Assembly (NCBI GenBank): GCA_019095985.1
Contig: CM032661.1
Span: 20,161,260-20,225,259, forward strand
Reading direction: 5' to 3'
Length of the DNA: 64,000 nucleotides
From: Streblospio benedicti
Taxonomy: Eukaryota; Annelida; Polychaeta; Spionida; Spionidae
Shown here: in pieces, positions 12,501 to 21,200 of the stretch
How positions within the stretch are numbered: position 1 is the stretch's first letter
How the letters are laid out: every line of letters starts with the position of its first letter
Notes under the pieces: model-generated
What the model was told of the DNA's origin: nothing
Database searches by the model: none
Seen by the model: the letters and a program-made list of their open reading frames with translations, nothing else
Made by a program: the position numbers and the translations under genes

Positions 12501-15369
12501 CCGACCCCCGACCTGCATATTATTGCTATATATGTATGTATTTAGTTAGTAAAACGATCTATTTTAAGTCTTTCAAGTACCCAATTTTGCTGTAAATTAA
12601 ACACTAGATTGCAGAAAAAATGCATTACATTTTCAAAAAATTTAGGCTGGGGGGGGGGGGGCAAATCCCCCGAACCCCCCTTGTAAGAGGGTACTTCCTT
12701 CTTGCATTCTCCCCCTGTGGGGCCTATCGGCACTGCATATCCGAGTCCATTGACACCCCAAATTATACTGTCAGATGTCTCCTGGCTTGGAAGAACACTT
12801 GGCATGTAGAAAGTCCGGCATGTAAAACAATACTTATGCCCCCATCGAATCGCCACTTGGCTGTCATCGGCTGTTTCTGATCAGGCCATTTTTTAGGCCG
12901 TGATTGACAGGTGAGACAAAATATGTGCGGATATAAAACAATTTTAAAATTTTTTCTTTCTATTTTTTCATTAATTACATCGTTATTTATCTGTGTCAGT
13001 GTTTTATAATCCGTGATTAATCCTCTTCGCAATTACGTGAATGCATGCGAATCCCCGAACCCCCCTTGCAAGAGGGTACTTCCTTCTTGCATTCTCCCCT
13101 GTGGGGCCTATCGGCACTGCATATCCGAGTCCATTGACAACCCAAATTATACTGTCAGATGTCTCCTGGCTTGGAAGAACACTTGGCATGTAGAAAGTCC
13201 GGCATGTAAAACAATACTTATGCCCCCATTCACGAGCAAAGAGGATTAATCACGGATTATAAAACACTGACACAGATAAATAACTATGTAATTAATGAAA
13301 AATAGCAAGAAAAGTTTAAAATTGTTTTATATCCGCCATATTGTCTCACCTGTCAATCACGGAAACAGCCGATGACAGCCGAGTGGCGCATTCGAATCAA
13401 TAAACCGCTGTGACGTCTGTTACCAAAGTAATGCGCCGCACATTTCAGCATATTCGGTTTTGTACTCGTTTGCTGACTGCGTTATAGCGGGCGAAGAGGT
13501 GATATTTTACAGGTAAGATGGCAGAACAAGATGTAAACAGAATGTATATTTAGATCATCCTGGGTTTCTTTATTCATGATTCAAAGAATTTGATGGATAC
13601 CAATAGAAACCAATACCTTGTCATTTTGGCAAGACTTTTGTTGTTTTCGCAACAACTTCTTCGGGCCGAATGAAAATCTCAGTCACATGACCACCATGGT
13701 GGCGGCAGTCATGTGACAGCAGAGTTGAGTATACGGGGGGCAAGTCGTAGCCGGTGTCACGGTTTAGCTCGCATTTTCATTCGACCCGAAGAAGTTGTTG
13801 CGAAAACAACAAAAGTCTCGCCAAAATGACAAGGTATTGGTTTCTATTGGAATCCATCAAATTCTTTGAATAGATGTAAAAAAATATAAATATTTCACAA
13901 AATATTGGATGCCGTGCGCATTGATAGTTAAAAATGGGGCCACTCCCATTGATTAGGGGCCAGCGCTACGCACGATCCATAAAAAATGGGGCCAGGTTAG
14001 AAAAACTTGCGTGATTCCCGCAATTACGCGTCCTAGAATCAACACTGTTTTCAGAAATGGAAGGTCACTGAAATTTTCAAAGTTGGTTAAACCAAATGGC
14101 CGACCCTCCTGGGAAGTAATTTATGTGCGCTCCCTAAAGTCTTTCTGTACTTTACACTGCGTGATAATATAGAAATTCTAAACCTAAGTCATGAATAAAT
14201 TTAGTGTGGCAAATGGGACTCACGAGACAACTGTGAACACAAACTTACTGTCCAATACGCCACAAAAGCAATTTACCTAGCACGAGCGAAATATTGGAAG
14301 TTTTGCGCAATGTAGGCATTACTGGATGCACCCTATTATCATTCGTAGTATAATGACATATGATAATGGAGGAAATCAGCCAAACCACTTTGAACGTGTG
14401 TGGCTCAGTAAACGTGAGGAAGTTGGCGTTATCACTTATGTATGTCACAGATAAACTATTTTCTGTTGGTTCTGTACCGAAATTAGCTACAAACATTCAG
14501 TATAAATACCTTTTAAACATGTTGAAATATATTCAACTTCTTGCATGGTATATTGATCGGTCTTTGCTGCTTGCAATGGTGGACTTTGCAGCGCACATAA
14601 AGACAGGAATAGGGACCTTTTGCATCATGTGTACACTTTTTAAAACAGCAAACCGTCATTGTTTTTTAACATGAATCCAAAAAGCCTGGTAATATGCACT
14701 AACAGCCTATTATCGGGCAGCTTCTGCATTTAACGTCCATGTCCTGTGATCTAGAATCTTTCTTAAATAGTTGGTAATTTCACATAACAGGTTCGGGGGA
14801 TTATTTTGAAAATCATGTTAAGTTGCATTTGTGGTACAATTATAACGTAATATTCACTGGTCATATTTTATAATTTTTAAACAGCACTAAAGTAAAATCC
14901 TAACTTTTGTGTTATAAGTTATAAATTGTGAAATGCGAGCAATAAAGTAGATTTTTTTTTTTACTGAAGGGCTATTTAGGAAACTCGAAGAAATATTTTT
15001 CCCATCTTTATGAAACTTTCCCAGTTTTCAGAAAAGGTTTAAACAATTACAATGTATGCAGACGAAATACACAGTACTTTTAGTACTTCAATAACTTTCC
15101 GTATGTGTAGAGGTCTATTGCTCTATTGTGCTATTGTGAGAGTATGACAAATGACGTAGTGCATTTATTTACTAACCTTTGTAGTGCACTCTAAGATTGT
15201 TTTGGGACAGTCCTATGTAATTGAATTTGTCTTTTGTGCTCCATGACCTTGGTAATGGTGTTTCTTCTTCATTTACAGCGGGATATAGCTTCTTAAGAGC
15301 ATCAGAAGTTTCTTCTGGCGGTTTATCAAGACAATCACTTAGATTAGTTGATCCAGCCATAGTAGCCAT
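361..15369 (-). CDS. RANBP9/10: RanBP9/RanBP10-type scaffold protein, C-terminal end off window
   Basis: Family role (known): RanBP9/10 is a scaffold of the CTLH/GID E3 ubiquitin ligase complex and also binds signalling receptors and microtubule-linked partners. Nine exons join in frame on the minus strand: 15369-15177, 10291-10180, 10011-9959, 9828-9638, 9367-9266, 8833-8751, 6472-6360, 6065-5466 and 500-361, giving 529 codons. All junctions are GT-AG and phases agree. The product reads SPRY (about residues 50-217), LisH (about 236-265), CTLH (about 266-332), a Ser/Pro/Asn-rich then acidic linker, and the start of CRA. Motifs such as [18 protein letters not shown] match vertebrate RanBP9/10. 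The last segment, after HNKK, lies beyond position 1. The short N-terminus lacks the long Pro/Gln-rich head of vertebrate RanBP9 and, with [13 protein letters not shown] and CGGNQAA, looks slightly more RanBP10-like. A single pre-duplication orthologue is likely. The start at 15369 is probable, not proven: the frame stays open further upstream. Confidence 0.95.
1912..2090 (+). repeat. C-run interspersed repeat, diverged relative of 12600-12844
   Basis: The sequence CATTTTCAAAAAATTT, followed by a G/C-run, a stretch with CGGCACCGCATA-type words and ATTGACAC, runs parallel to the copy at about 12615-12760. No reading frame is shared between copies, so this is noncoding repeat rather than gene remnant. 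Confidence 0.5.
2399..3710 (+). repeat. Tandem interspersed-repeat copies around a hAT-like insertion
   Basis: A unit beginning with ATAAGAYCACCTCTCTATAG and ending with AACCCAACTCCTG-type sequence occurs as copy X (2399-2536 continued at 3360-3426), a truncated copy (about 3427-3500) and copy Y (about 3501-3710). Copies share the C-run, a TTTTTTATTTT tract and CAGACGCTCCCCGGGCAC. Copy Y is uninterrupted at the place where copy X carries the insertion. Confidence 0.75.
2537..3359 (+). mobile_element. hAT-like non-autonomous DNA transposon, 823 bp
   Basis: The ends are inverted: CAGTGTTCAATCTAG at 2537 and its exact reverse complement ending at 3359. A CCCCAG direct repeat flanks both sides (2531-2536 and 3360-3365). 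Copy Y of the host repeat near 3655 shows the uninterrupted site. The CAGTG terminus and short target duplication fit hAT elements, although hAT usually duplicates 8 bp and only 6 are clear here. No transposase frame is present inside. Confidence 0.8.
5466..8833 (-). CDS. RANBP9/10: RANBP9/10 exons 6-8, LisH-CTLH and low-complexity linker
   Basis: Exon 6 (8833-8751) and exon 7 (6472-6360) encode the LisH motif with [18 protein letters not shown]. Exon 8 (6065-5466, 600 nt) carries the CTLH core, including [17 protein letters not shown] and [13 protein letters not shown], then about 150 residues rich in Ser, Pro and Asn that turn acidic ([18 protein letters not shown]). Exon 8 ends with ATATGG|GTGAGA. 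The next coding base pair is 4.97 kb away at 500. The linker composition resembles RanBP10. Confidence 0.93.
6181..6342 (+). mobile_element. MITE, GACCACC family
   Basis: About 162 bp with imperfect inverted ends. The left end carries CAGAACCTCCAATTAAGACC and the right end is the reverse complement of AGAACCTCTCTATTAGGACC. Copies of the same family lie at 36183-36340 and 57431-57779. It is in RANBP9/10 intron 7, 19 bases before exon 7 in genomic order. Confidence 0.75.
7397..8107 (+). mobile_element. Non-autonomous TIR element, ACGACCATC family, copy 1
   Basis: The left end TACTGTATACGACCATC is mirrored by GATGGTCGTATACGGTA at the right end. Next to each end are C-rich tracts with repeated GTAACAGCCCTCCC-like words. 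The element lies in RANBP9/10 intron 6. A second full-length relative is at 39484-40231. No transposase is visible. Confidence 0.8.
8322..8475 (+). other. Unassigned reading frame with a splice donor-like end
   Basis: A plus-strand frame starts ATGCCTTGGTCG and reads [18 protein letters not shown], later [12 protein letters not shown] and TRDREL, then meets GCAAG|GTATGT. Composition looks protein-like and unlike the surrounding intron. I do not recognise the family. It could be a nested first exon, a pseudogene fragment or chance. Confidence 0.25.
9266..10291 (-). CDS. RANBP9/10: RANBP9/10 exons 2-5, SPRY domain
   Basis: Four exons (10291-10180, 10011-9959, 9828-9638, 9367-9266) encode most of the SPRY domain, residues about 65-217. 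Conserved blocks are [60 protein letters not shown] and [20 protein letters not shown]. Splice phases of 1, 2, 1 and 0 join cleanly. SPRY is the partner-binding domain of this family. Nothing suggests loss of function. Confidence 0.95.
9461..9600 (+). repeat. Possible decayed GACCACC-family copy
   Basis: AAGAACCTCCAATAATAC and later AACCTCTACAAAGACCATC resemble ends of the GACCACC MITE family, but the inverted structure is mostly lost. It lies between RANBP9/10 exons 4 and 5. Confidence 0.3.
10533..11054 (+). repeat. 520-bp interspersed repeat, copy A
   Basis: It aligns by eye with copy C (60904-61362) and the split copy B (24190-24278 plus 25182-25335). Shared words include CTATTCCATTGCAA-like, ACACCTTTAAAAATA, ATGCTGTCTTGCTAACTAA and GCCACTGAGCATAA. 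Ends are not inverted and no coding frame is shared, so class is unknown. Confidence 0.65.
12655..12844 (+). repeat. Direct repeat D1
   Basis: About 185 bp, from AAATCCCCCGAACCCCC to CTTATGCCCCCAT, repeated nearly unchanged at 13050-13230 (D2). D1 abuts the left arm of the hairpin element at 12845. A diverged copy lies at 1912-2090. Confidence 0.85.
12845..13396 (+). mobile_element. Long-armed hairpin (foldback) element with D2 in its loop
   Basis: The left arm (12845-13043) and right arm (about 13229-13396) are reverse complements over about 165 bp. Both begin with TCGAAT-type ends and GGCTGTCATCGGCTGTTTC, and both include GATTGACAGGTGAGACAA and CAGTGTTTTATAATCCGTG. The left arm has about 22 extra bases near 12877-12898. 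The loop is the 185-bp repeat D2, a copy of the sequence just outside the left arm. Confidence 0.85.
13050..13230 (+). repeat. Direct repeat D2 in the hairpin loop
   Basis: Nearly identical to D1. A CATTCACG / CGTGAATG pair around it shows that it interrupts the hairpin loop. The similarity of the copies suggests a recent duplication. Confidence 0.85.
13580..13870 (+). mobile_element. Hairpin MITE, 291 bp
   Basis: Arms of about 98 bp (13580-13677 and 13773-13870) are near-perfect reverse complements, beginning TTCAAAGAATTTGATGGA and ending CATTCTTCGG-type sequence. The spacer has its own small palindrome around CACATGACCACCATGGTGG. It sits inside the hAT-like element at 12191-14047. Confidence 0.85.
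15177..15369 (-). CDS. RANBP9/10: RANBP9/10 exon 1 (start codon exon)
   Basis: The exon encodes residues 1-64, with [17 protein letters not shown] and [15 protein letters not shown], which are near-identical to vertebrate RanBP9/10 just before SPRY. Two in-frame ATGs lie at 15369-15367 and 15360-15358. The frame is open upstream to 15498, so a longer N-terminus cannot be excluded. The donor is AAAG|GTTAGT at 15176. A 4.9-kb intron separates it from exon 2. Confidence 0.9.
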
Positions 15370-16319
15370 TTTTCTAAATATAGACACAATAACCCGGATG
15401 ATAAAATATTCACAACAAAGCACTTGTCTATTCGACTTCAGGATTGGACAAAAAACTATGTCACACAAGTTTATGTCCAATAAAAGTCTACATAGCATAC
15501 ATGCAGCCTAGATGTTTTCCCACATATAAGTATATATATTTATATATGAAAAGTTCTTTAAAATCACTGCTTCTGTGATAGGCATCGCTTAAAAATTCTG
15601 GAAAAGGAGCAACCTTTCTGTGTGAAACCACCTGTCATTTCTAAAAATAATTTCCCCACAAATGAACAATTCGTATCACAATATAACACTGTAAAGTTAT
15701 GTATAAGATCTCATGAACATACAGATATAATACATTTGAGAACTGACTTTGATGTAGCATACGTGATACATTCAAGTAATGTATGCAGCGTGTGAACAAT
15801 ATTATCACAGTTCTTTAGTTTTTAAGGAATATTCTTAACCACGAATATGTCATCAATCATGATTATTCGATGTTATAGCATTTCAACTACATAGTTACAA
15901 CAATCAATAATGGAGGTGGGGCGGGTGCAACAATCGAAACGCCTGTAATAACCTGCAGAAATCAAACTAATATTTCGTAGGTGAGGTATTGGAAAAGCTG
16001 CGGTTCCATAAATGTCAACGCCTTGAATAAAATGACTATGAAAACACCACATATAATATCGACGTTAAAAATCTTGCACGTACACACCTGAATTAGGTGT
16101 CGTAAAATAATTTGATTGTTACCATGGTTATTATACGACAATTAAACATGGCGGATTTTTTTTATAAACAGTGTAAATTTATCACTGATTAATTATTATA
16201 TCCCTTGATAACATCATCGACTAGCATTTTTTTCTCTTTAAGGACTCACTATTCATAGCATTGGTTTAAATAGAGATTATCTGTCCGTTATTTGCTGATA
16301 TATTAGTGCGTATATAGTC
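15370..16319. promoter_or_regulatory. Divergent (bidirectional) promoter region of RANBP9/10 and TSNAXIP1
   Basis: Only 950 bases separate the minus-strand start codon of RANBP9/10 (15369) from the plus-strand start codon of TSNAXIP1 (16320), with no other gene between. Both 5' UTRs and both promoters must lie here. The sequence is AT-rich rather than a CpG island. An ATGGCGG word (YY1-like, also common in 5' UTRs) lies near 16149 and an X-box-like palindrome at 16118. Which bases are transcribed cannot be told from sequence. Confidence 0.75.
16098..16140. promoter_or_regulatory. Inverted repeat enclosing an RFX X-box-like site
   Basis: TGTCGTAAAATAA (16098-16110) is mirrored by TTATTATACGACA (16128-16140) with one mismatch. 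Between and overlapping them lies GTTACCATGGTTAT (16118-16131). Read on the minus strand it is ATAACC-AT-GGTAAC, one base off the X-box consensus GTNRCC-N1-3-RGYAAC. X-boxes bind RFX factors, which drive ciliary genes. TSNAXIP1 belongs to the cilium/sperm gene set, so the site is plausible. Binding is inferred. Confidence 0.45.
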
Positions 16320-18294
16320 ATGCAAGCAGAAAAAATGCCCGTGGCTATAGCCAGACTGCCACCAATTGGCAGGTAATAATTTTTGCTGTTTATTTTACTT
16401 TCTTAAAATCTTATTTACACTTCTTATTCAGTATGCGAAATTTATATATAGTGTCTATAAAGTTTAGATACAAGATCATAGTTTCTTAGGATACCTGATC
16501 GAGTTGTCTTGCTCTATAGATAGTGTGTAGGCTAGACTACATATGATATGTAAAATGCAATTATCACTAGGGACCATTCAGTATTTATGACAGGGTGGGG
16601 TAGGAGGATTTTCCAAAAATGCTGTGAAAAAAAAATAACCCCTCCTACCCCACCATGTCATGAATACGGAATGGTCCCTTAGATAGCACATGTACATCCA
16701 TCCTAAAAACTCACTTATATCAACATTATCCTTAATGTATAATATCCCACTCAATCTTTAATTCTGTCCACCCATCTCGGTCCTCTGCCATCTCGATGTT
16801 TTAATGCGAGGGCTTTACATATTCTTTGATTTATTTTTGCAAGACCTATTGGGGTCTACCTTGTACACCTATATAGTCCATTGAATATTCTATGAAAAAT
16901 GTTCAACAATATTTCAGCTCGCAAGCAAAGTACATGTCTCCGAGACATCAACTGTCTTATGAAGGGTTGAATGGACCCACATACAATATAAGTGGAAAGC
17001 CACAACAGTATAGTCTTCCACCACCTCGAGTATTAAAGGTAATATGATGTAGTCCAGTATAGTCTCAATTCAGTATTTTCCTGGATTTTTTTATATTGAA
17101 AAAATATTATATTGTATAGTATACTGGTTAAATAATCAATTTCTCTTGCTACTTTGAATTGTTTACGGTAGCAATACTTTTACAGTAATTATTTGTAGCC
17201 ATATCAAGACACAAAAGCTGGTGAGCTAGATACTTGGCCTGCACATGCTACTGAAAATGGAAATGCCAACACTAATGCTTCAGTGATGCTCACAAGAAAT
17301 AAGCAGCTTGTGGTTGTTAATGAAGATTTAAATGGCAAGCCACAAATGGTTCCCAAGCCAAGATTTCTTGATCAGCTGGAAAATTTCTTGAAAAAGGAAC
17401 TCCGCTCACTTGGTGCTGATGCAGTTGAACCAAGTGAATTAAGATTACAGGTAAACTAAATATTTAGTAATTTCAAAGCAAAGAAAATAATATGAGAAAT
17501 TAATAATTTAATTAGATTTTGTATGAATAACATACTGTAGACTGCGACTGTAATTATTATTCAGGTTTCATCGCCTAGGCCTAAATTCAAGGGTTTAGTA
17601 ACTTTTGGTCTTTTTGCAATCTAAAAGTCAAACTAAAACACCCATGCACCCCTTTGTAGGGTCTTCATGAGTACCTCGAGTACTCGTCCACGAGTAGAAT
17701 ATATCCATTACTCAAGTACAGGTCTTTGACTTGAGTATTCAAAGATTTTATAAGATTATAAGATTTGTCATTTTTTACCAAAAAATCTCAGAATCACTAC
17801 TATTCACAGGCATTTACTTATTTTGCAGTGGTTTTGCCTGTTTGGGTGCAATTTCAATGATTCAAACTAAGTACTAATCATTACAGCATGCCGGGAATCA
17901 AGTGTTGGGGGAAAAATAATTAATTAGTTGAAAATTGCATTTTTTAGTCATGGGCCGGGGCGGGATATCACGATAAACCGCGGTTACAGCATGGTGCATC
18001 AAATATTCGCAGACAGCAAAAATTCATGCAAATTTTACTCCCAAAAAACATGAACTTAAAAGGCTTAATTGAAAATACATTTTTATGTGCATGTATTTTT
18101 TTAAATGTTTAGGTGATAGTTTTGGCATAAATGTGAAAATAAACCTTTTTTCTTTTTAGGCTTATAGAGAAGTATTTGAATATTTAGTGGAAGATTTTAG
18201 AACTTACAAACCTTTATTGTCTGCCATAAAGAATGAATATGAAATGATGTTGGCTCATCAGAGACAGCAAATTCGTCAGTTAGAACCACTAAAG
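16320..18294 (+). CDS. TSNAXIP1: TSNAXIP1 exons 1-4, variable head and conserved N-terminal domain
   Basis: Exon 1 starts ATGCAAGCAGAA and has a second in-frame ATG six codons on. Exons 1-3 give a Pro/Asn/Gln-rich head with no recognisable domain. The end of exon 3 and all of exon 4 encode the family N-terminal domain (about residues 110-187), with ELRLQAYREVFEYLVEDF and LLSAIKNEYEMMLAHQRQ. Intron 1 carries a palindromic MITE. Confidence 0.9.
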
Positions 18295-21200
18295 GTATTT
18301 CTTTTTTTCAATATTAAACATTATATGTGGTGCATCTTTCTAAATAATTATTTATTTCAATGGCATTACTGTTATTAAATGCATAATTTTATTTCAGCAA
18401 ATGCTGGTAACAGTTTCTGAACAATGTGATCAGAAAATTGTTGCTTTAAGAGATCAAGAAAGGCAAGGTAAGTGCTATGCAAGATATAATGGACGCTTCA
18501 ATATATTTGGTATCTATCACAGGGTATCTATCTAAACATTTTCCGAACGAAGATAAGGAGGTACATAAATTACTAGTATTTCACAAGTTTATACATGATT
18601 GTTTTGCAATTTAGAAGGCTAAAATTACATGCTCAACAATGTGACAACTGCACTGGTGGAAATCAATCAATCGATAAATCAATCAATCAATCCATTTTAT
18701 GTTCGTTGGCCCCTACACGGGTGTTTGACAATCTGCTGGCTTCATGTAGTTTCTGTCTCCAGACATCTCTGTTCTCTGCCATGTCCAGATTTCTTACACT
18801 GATAATATCATTTTATCTAACCCCATCTTAAACAAGTCATAACTGTCTATAAATTCCAATTACTATCTACAAATTCCAGTAATTTCTCATGCTGGGTAGT
18901 TTTGACTCCCTTTATGTATCAATATTAACTACCTCATTATCAATTTTAATATCAAAGGTAACTAAATTTGTAGATATGACTGATCTGAAAGATGAAAATA
19001 AGCGACTTTATGCTCGAATTGATGAATTACGACAAGAGCATTTGGCCTTAGAAACACAGGTAAACTGAAATTTTGTAATTTGATGAATAAATTAATACAT
19101 TACATAGTTTTCTATCATTGGAAATTGCAACATATTCATTCAGAACCAGATACATTAACCCCTATAAATCCTTTAGAAAATAGTAACTTTTGAAAATATA
19201 TTCAAGGTTGAACGATTACAAGAAGAGCTTGCAGCAGAATATCTTAGATATCGAGATGAATGTGATGCAAGAAAACTCCTTATATCTGATATCAATGACC
19301 TTCGATACCAACAAGAGGACATGCTGTTATCTAAGCAAGCAGCTGCGGAAATTGAGGAGGAAAAGATAGATCCTGTGACATTGAAAATTGCATTAAAGTA
19401 AGCTGATCCATTCAACATGCAAATTAATATCCATTCATACCACGTAATTAAAGTTAATATAGTAAAAATTTCAATTAGAAGAGTTTTTAGTGTAAGTCTA
19501 ATCATGAACACAATTGCGTTAGTAAACTTACTCCCAAAAAACATCAAGATGTGCACATTGCACAAGTAACATGGTTTTTCGCAATGATCAATAATATGTA
19601 AAGAACAGTACAGCTATTTTATTCCAGCTATGTTTTTTCAGTGTAAAATTGTTTGAACCAGTGTAATAGATAATTTTATTTAAAATGGCTAAGCCAGTAA
19701 CATTAACTTTTGATATAAGTATGCTTGTATACATTACAATTTTTCCTCCACTTTGCAGACGAGCAAGAGAAGACGAAGCTGCTGCATCAAAAAGACTTGC
19801 AGAATTTGAGGCAAATTATGGAGACGTTATTCCAAGAAGAGATTATGAGGCACTGCAGAAACAATATAAGGTAATGGTAGACTAAAATAATTTTTGAGTT
19901 AGATATATTTGTGTTTTTTTCCTTTTTATAAAATAATAAATATAACAAAGGCTCCCATATGTAATGGTCCTTCCTTCCCTCTGTTCATTTCCATTACAGT
20001 ACAGAAATTTTAAAACTGGTGGGCTTTGGTAACACCATATACAACTATTCAACAGCCCAACTCTATGTAAACTTTTTAAAGGTCCAGGGCACCCCCAAAT
20101 TTGGATTGCATAAAAATTCGGACCATTGATTTTAATGCGAATATGTACAAGTCCACCCCTTCAATGGAGAATTTTTAACCTAAAAGCCCTTGGGCGTTTG
20201 GATGGTATATTGATTTTTACTTCAACAGTTTCATTTGTTCATGCTTAATGTGTTTGTTTTAGATGATAGAAGAACACATGGAAAAATTCAAAAATGATTT
20301 TGTAACTTTACAAGATGAACACAAGTTAGTATCTTTAATTTGTTATCATAAATGATGAATAATGATTAATTTGCTTGTCAGTAGATATGAATATATGTTT
20401 AGATTATTAACGTACGAAAGCAATATGCAATTTTTAAGCAGACAATGTAAATATGTCAAGTATGAAGGGAACACATTTGAGCCACACTTAATGCAAGCTT
20501 CATGTATATAGATTTGAATAATGAATGGTGGTGACTAGCAGATTAATTGGATGTCCTCAATTTTTCAGTGCTCTGCTGGATGTTCACAAACAAGTGCTAC
20601 AGCAGCGGGATGATTATTACGTTGAATGTGAGACTTTAAGAAGGAGTGCCACGCCAAGGTGAGTTATGCAGTGAACACTAAGTATCCTCAACAGCGTAAC
20701 CCAATTTGCATTCATAAATCCTTCCGTTGTAGAGGATTTCTGTTGTTTACTCAATAATTTACTTACATTAGTAATAGGAAATGCATGAGAAAATTTTCCG
20801 TTATTCAGTCTTTCCGTTAATCTCTCTTTCAAAAAAAAAAAAATCAATGTTGAGGCTATTCACTGTATATTTCAAGCTATCATATTATGTTTATTAAAAG
20901 ACACTAAGCATTCTTAATGATATATCATTATTATTAAGTTATAATATTCGTCAATACATGGCAAATGATTATTCTATCTTTTGCAGACCTGAATGGGAGA
21001 AGTGTCAGGATTTTGTTGCTGGTGGTGCAATGCGCTGGCATGAGATATCTGAGGGGAAGACCAGTGACCAGCTTGTAGATGTGCTCCTTAATGAAATCTC
21101 AGGTGCTTCAGGTCCTGATGCAGGAGGTGCAGAATATTTTGAGGGACAAGTAAGTCCAGGCTTTTTCAAATGTCAATAACTTTGCTCAAATTGTCATGAC

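Larger units (their letters stand above)
12191..14047 (+). mobile_element. hAT-like TIR element containing nested hairpin elements
   Basis: CAGTGTTGATTCTAGGA at 12191-12207 is exactly mirrored at 14031-14047. TTTTCAG flanks both ends (12184-12190 and 14048-14054), a 7-bp target duplication. The termini resemble those of the element at 2537-3359, so both belong to one hAT-like family. The interior carries two parallel GGGGCCA-rich segments, a duplicated 185-bp repeat and two long hairpins. No transposase frame is seen. Confidence 0.8.
10292..15176 (-). other. RANBP9/10 intron 1
   Basis: This 4.9-kb intron holds one copy of a 520-bp interspersed repeat (10533-11054), G-run repeats near 11820-11890 and 12120-12190, and the nested transposon block at 12191-14047. 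The stretches 11070-11800 and 14060-15170 show nothing recognisable. Confidence 0.7.

Noticed and set aside
12542-13249. Repeated short frames with [10 protein letters not shown]-like and [20 protein letters not shown]-like strings
   Set aside because: They come from the duplicated D1/D2 repeat in both strands; the diverged copy at 1912-2090 does not keep the frame.
18958-18973. Earlier acceptor for TSNAXIP1 exon 6 after ATCAAAG
   Set aside because: It would put GTAACTAAA in frame, giving an immediate stop; the acceptor at 18971-18973 keeps the frame.
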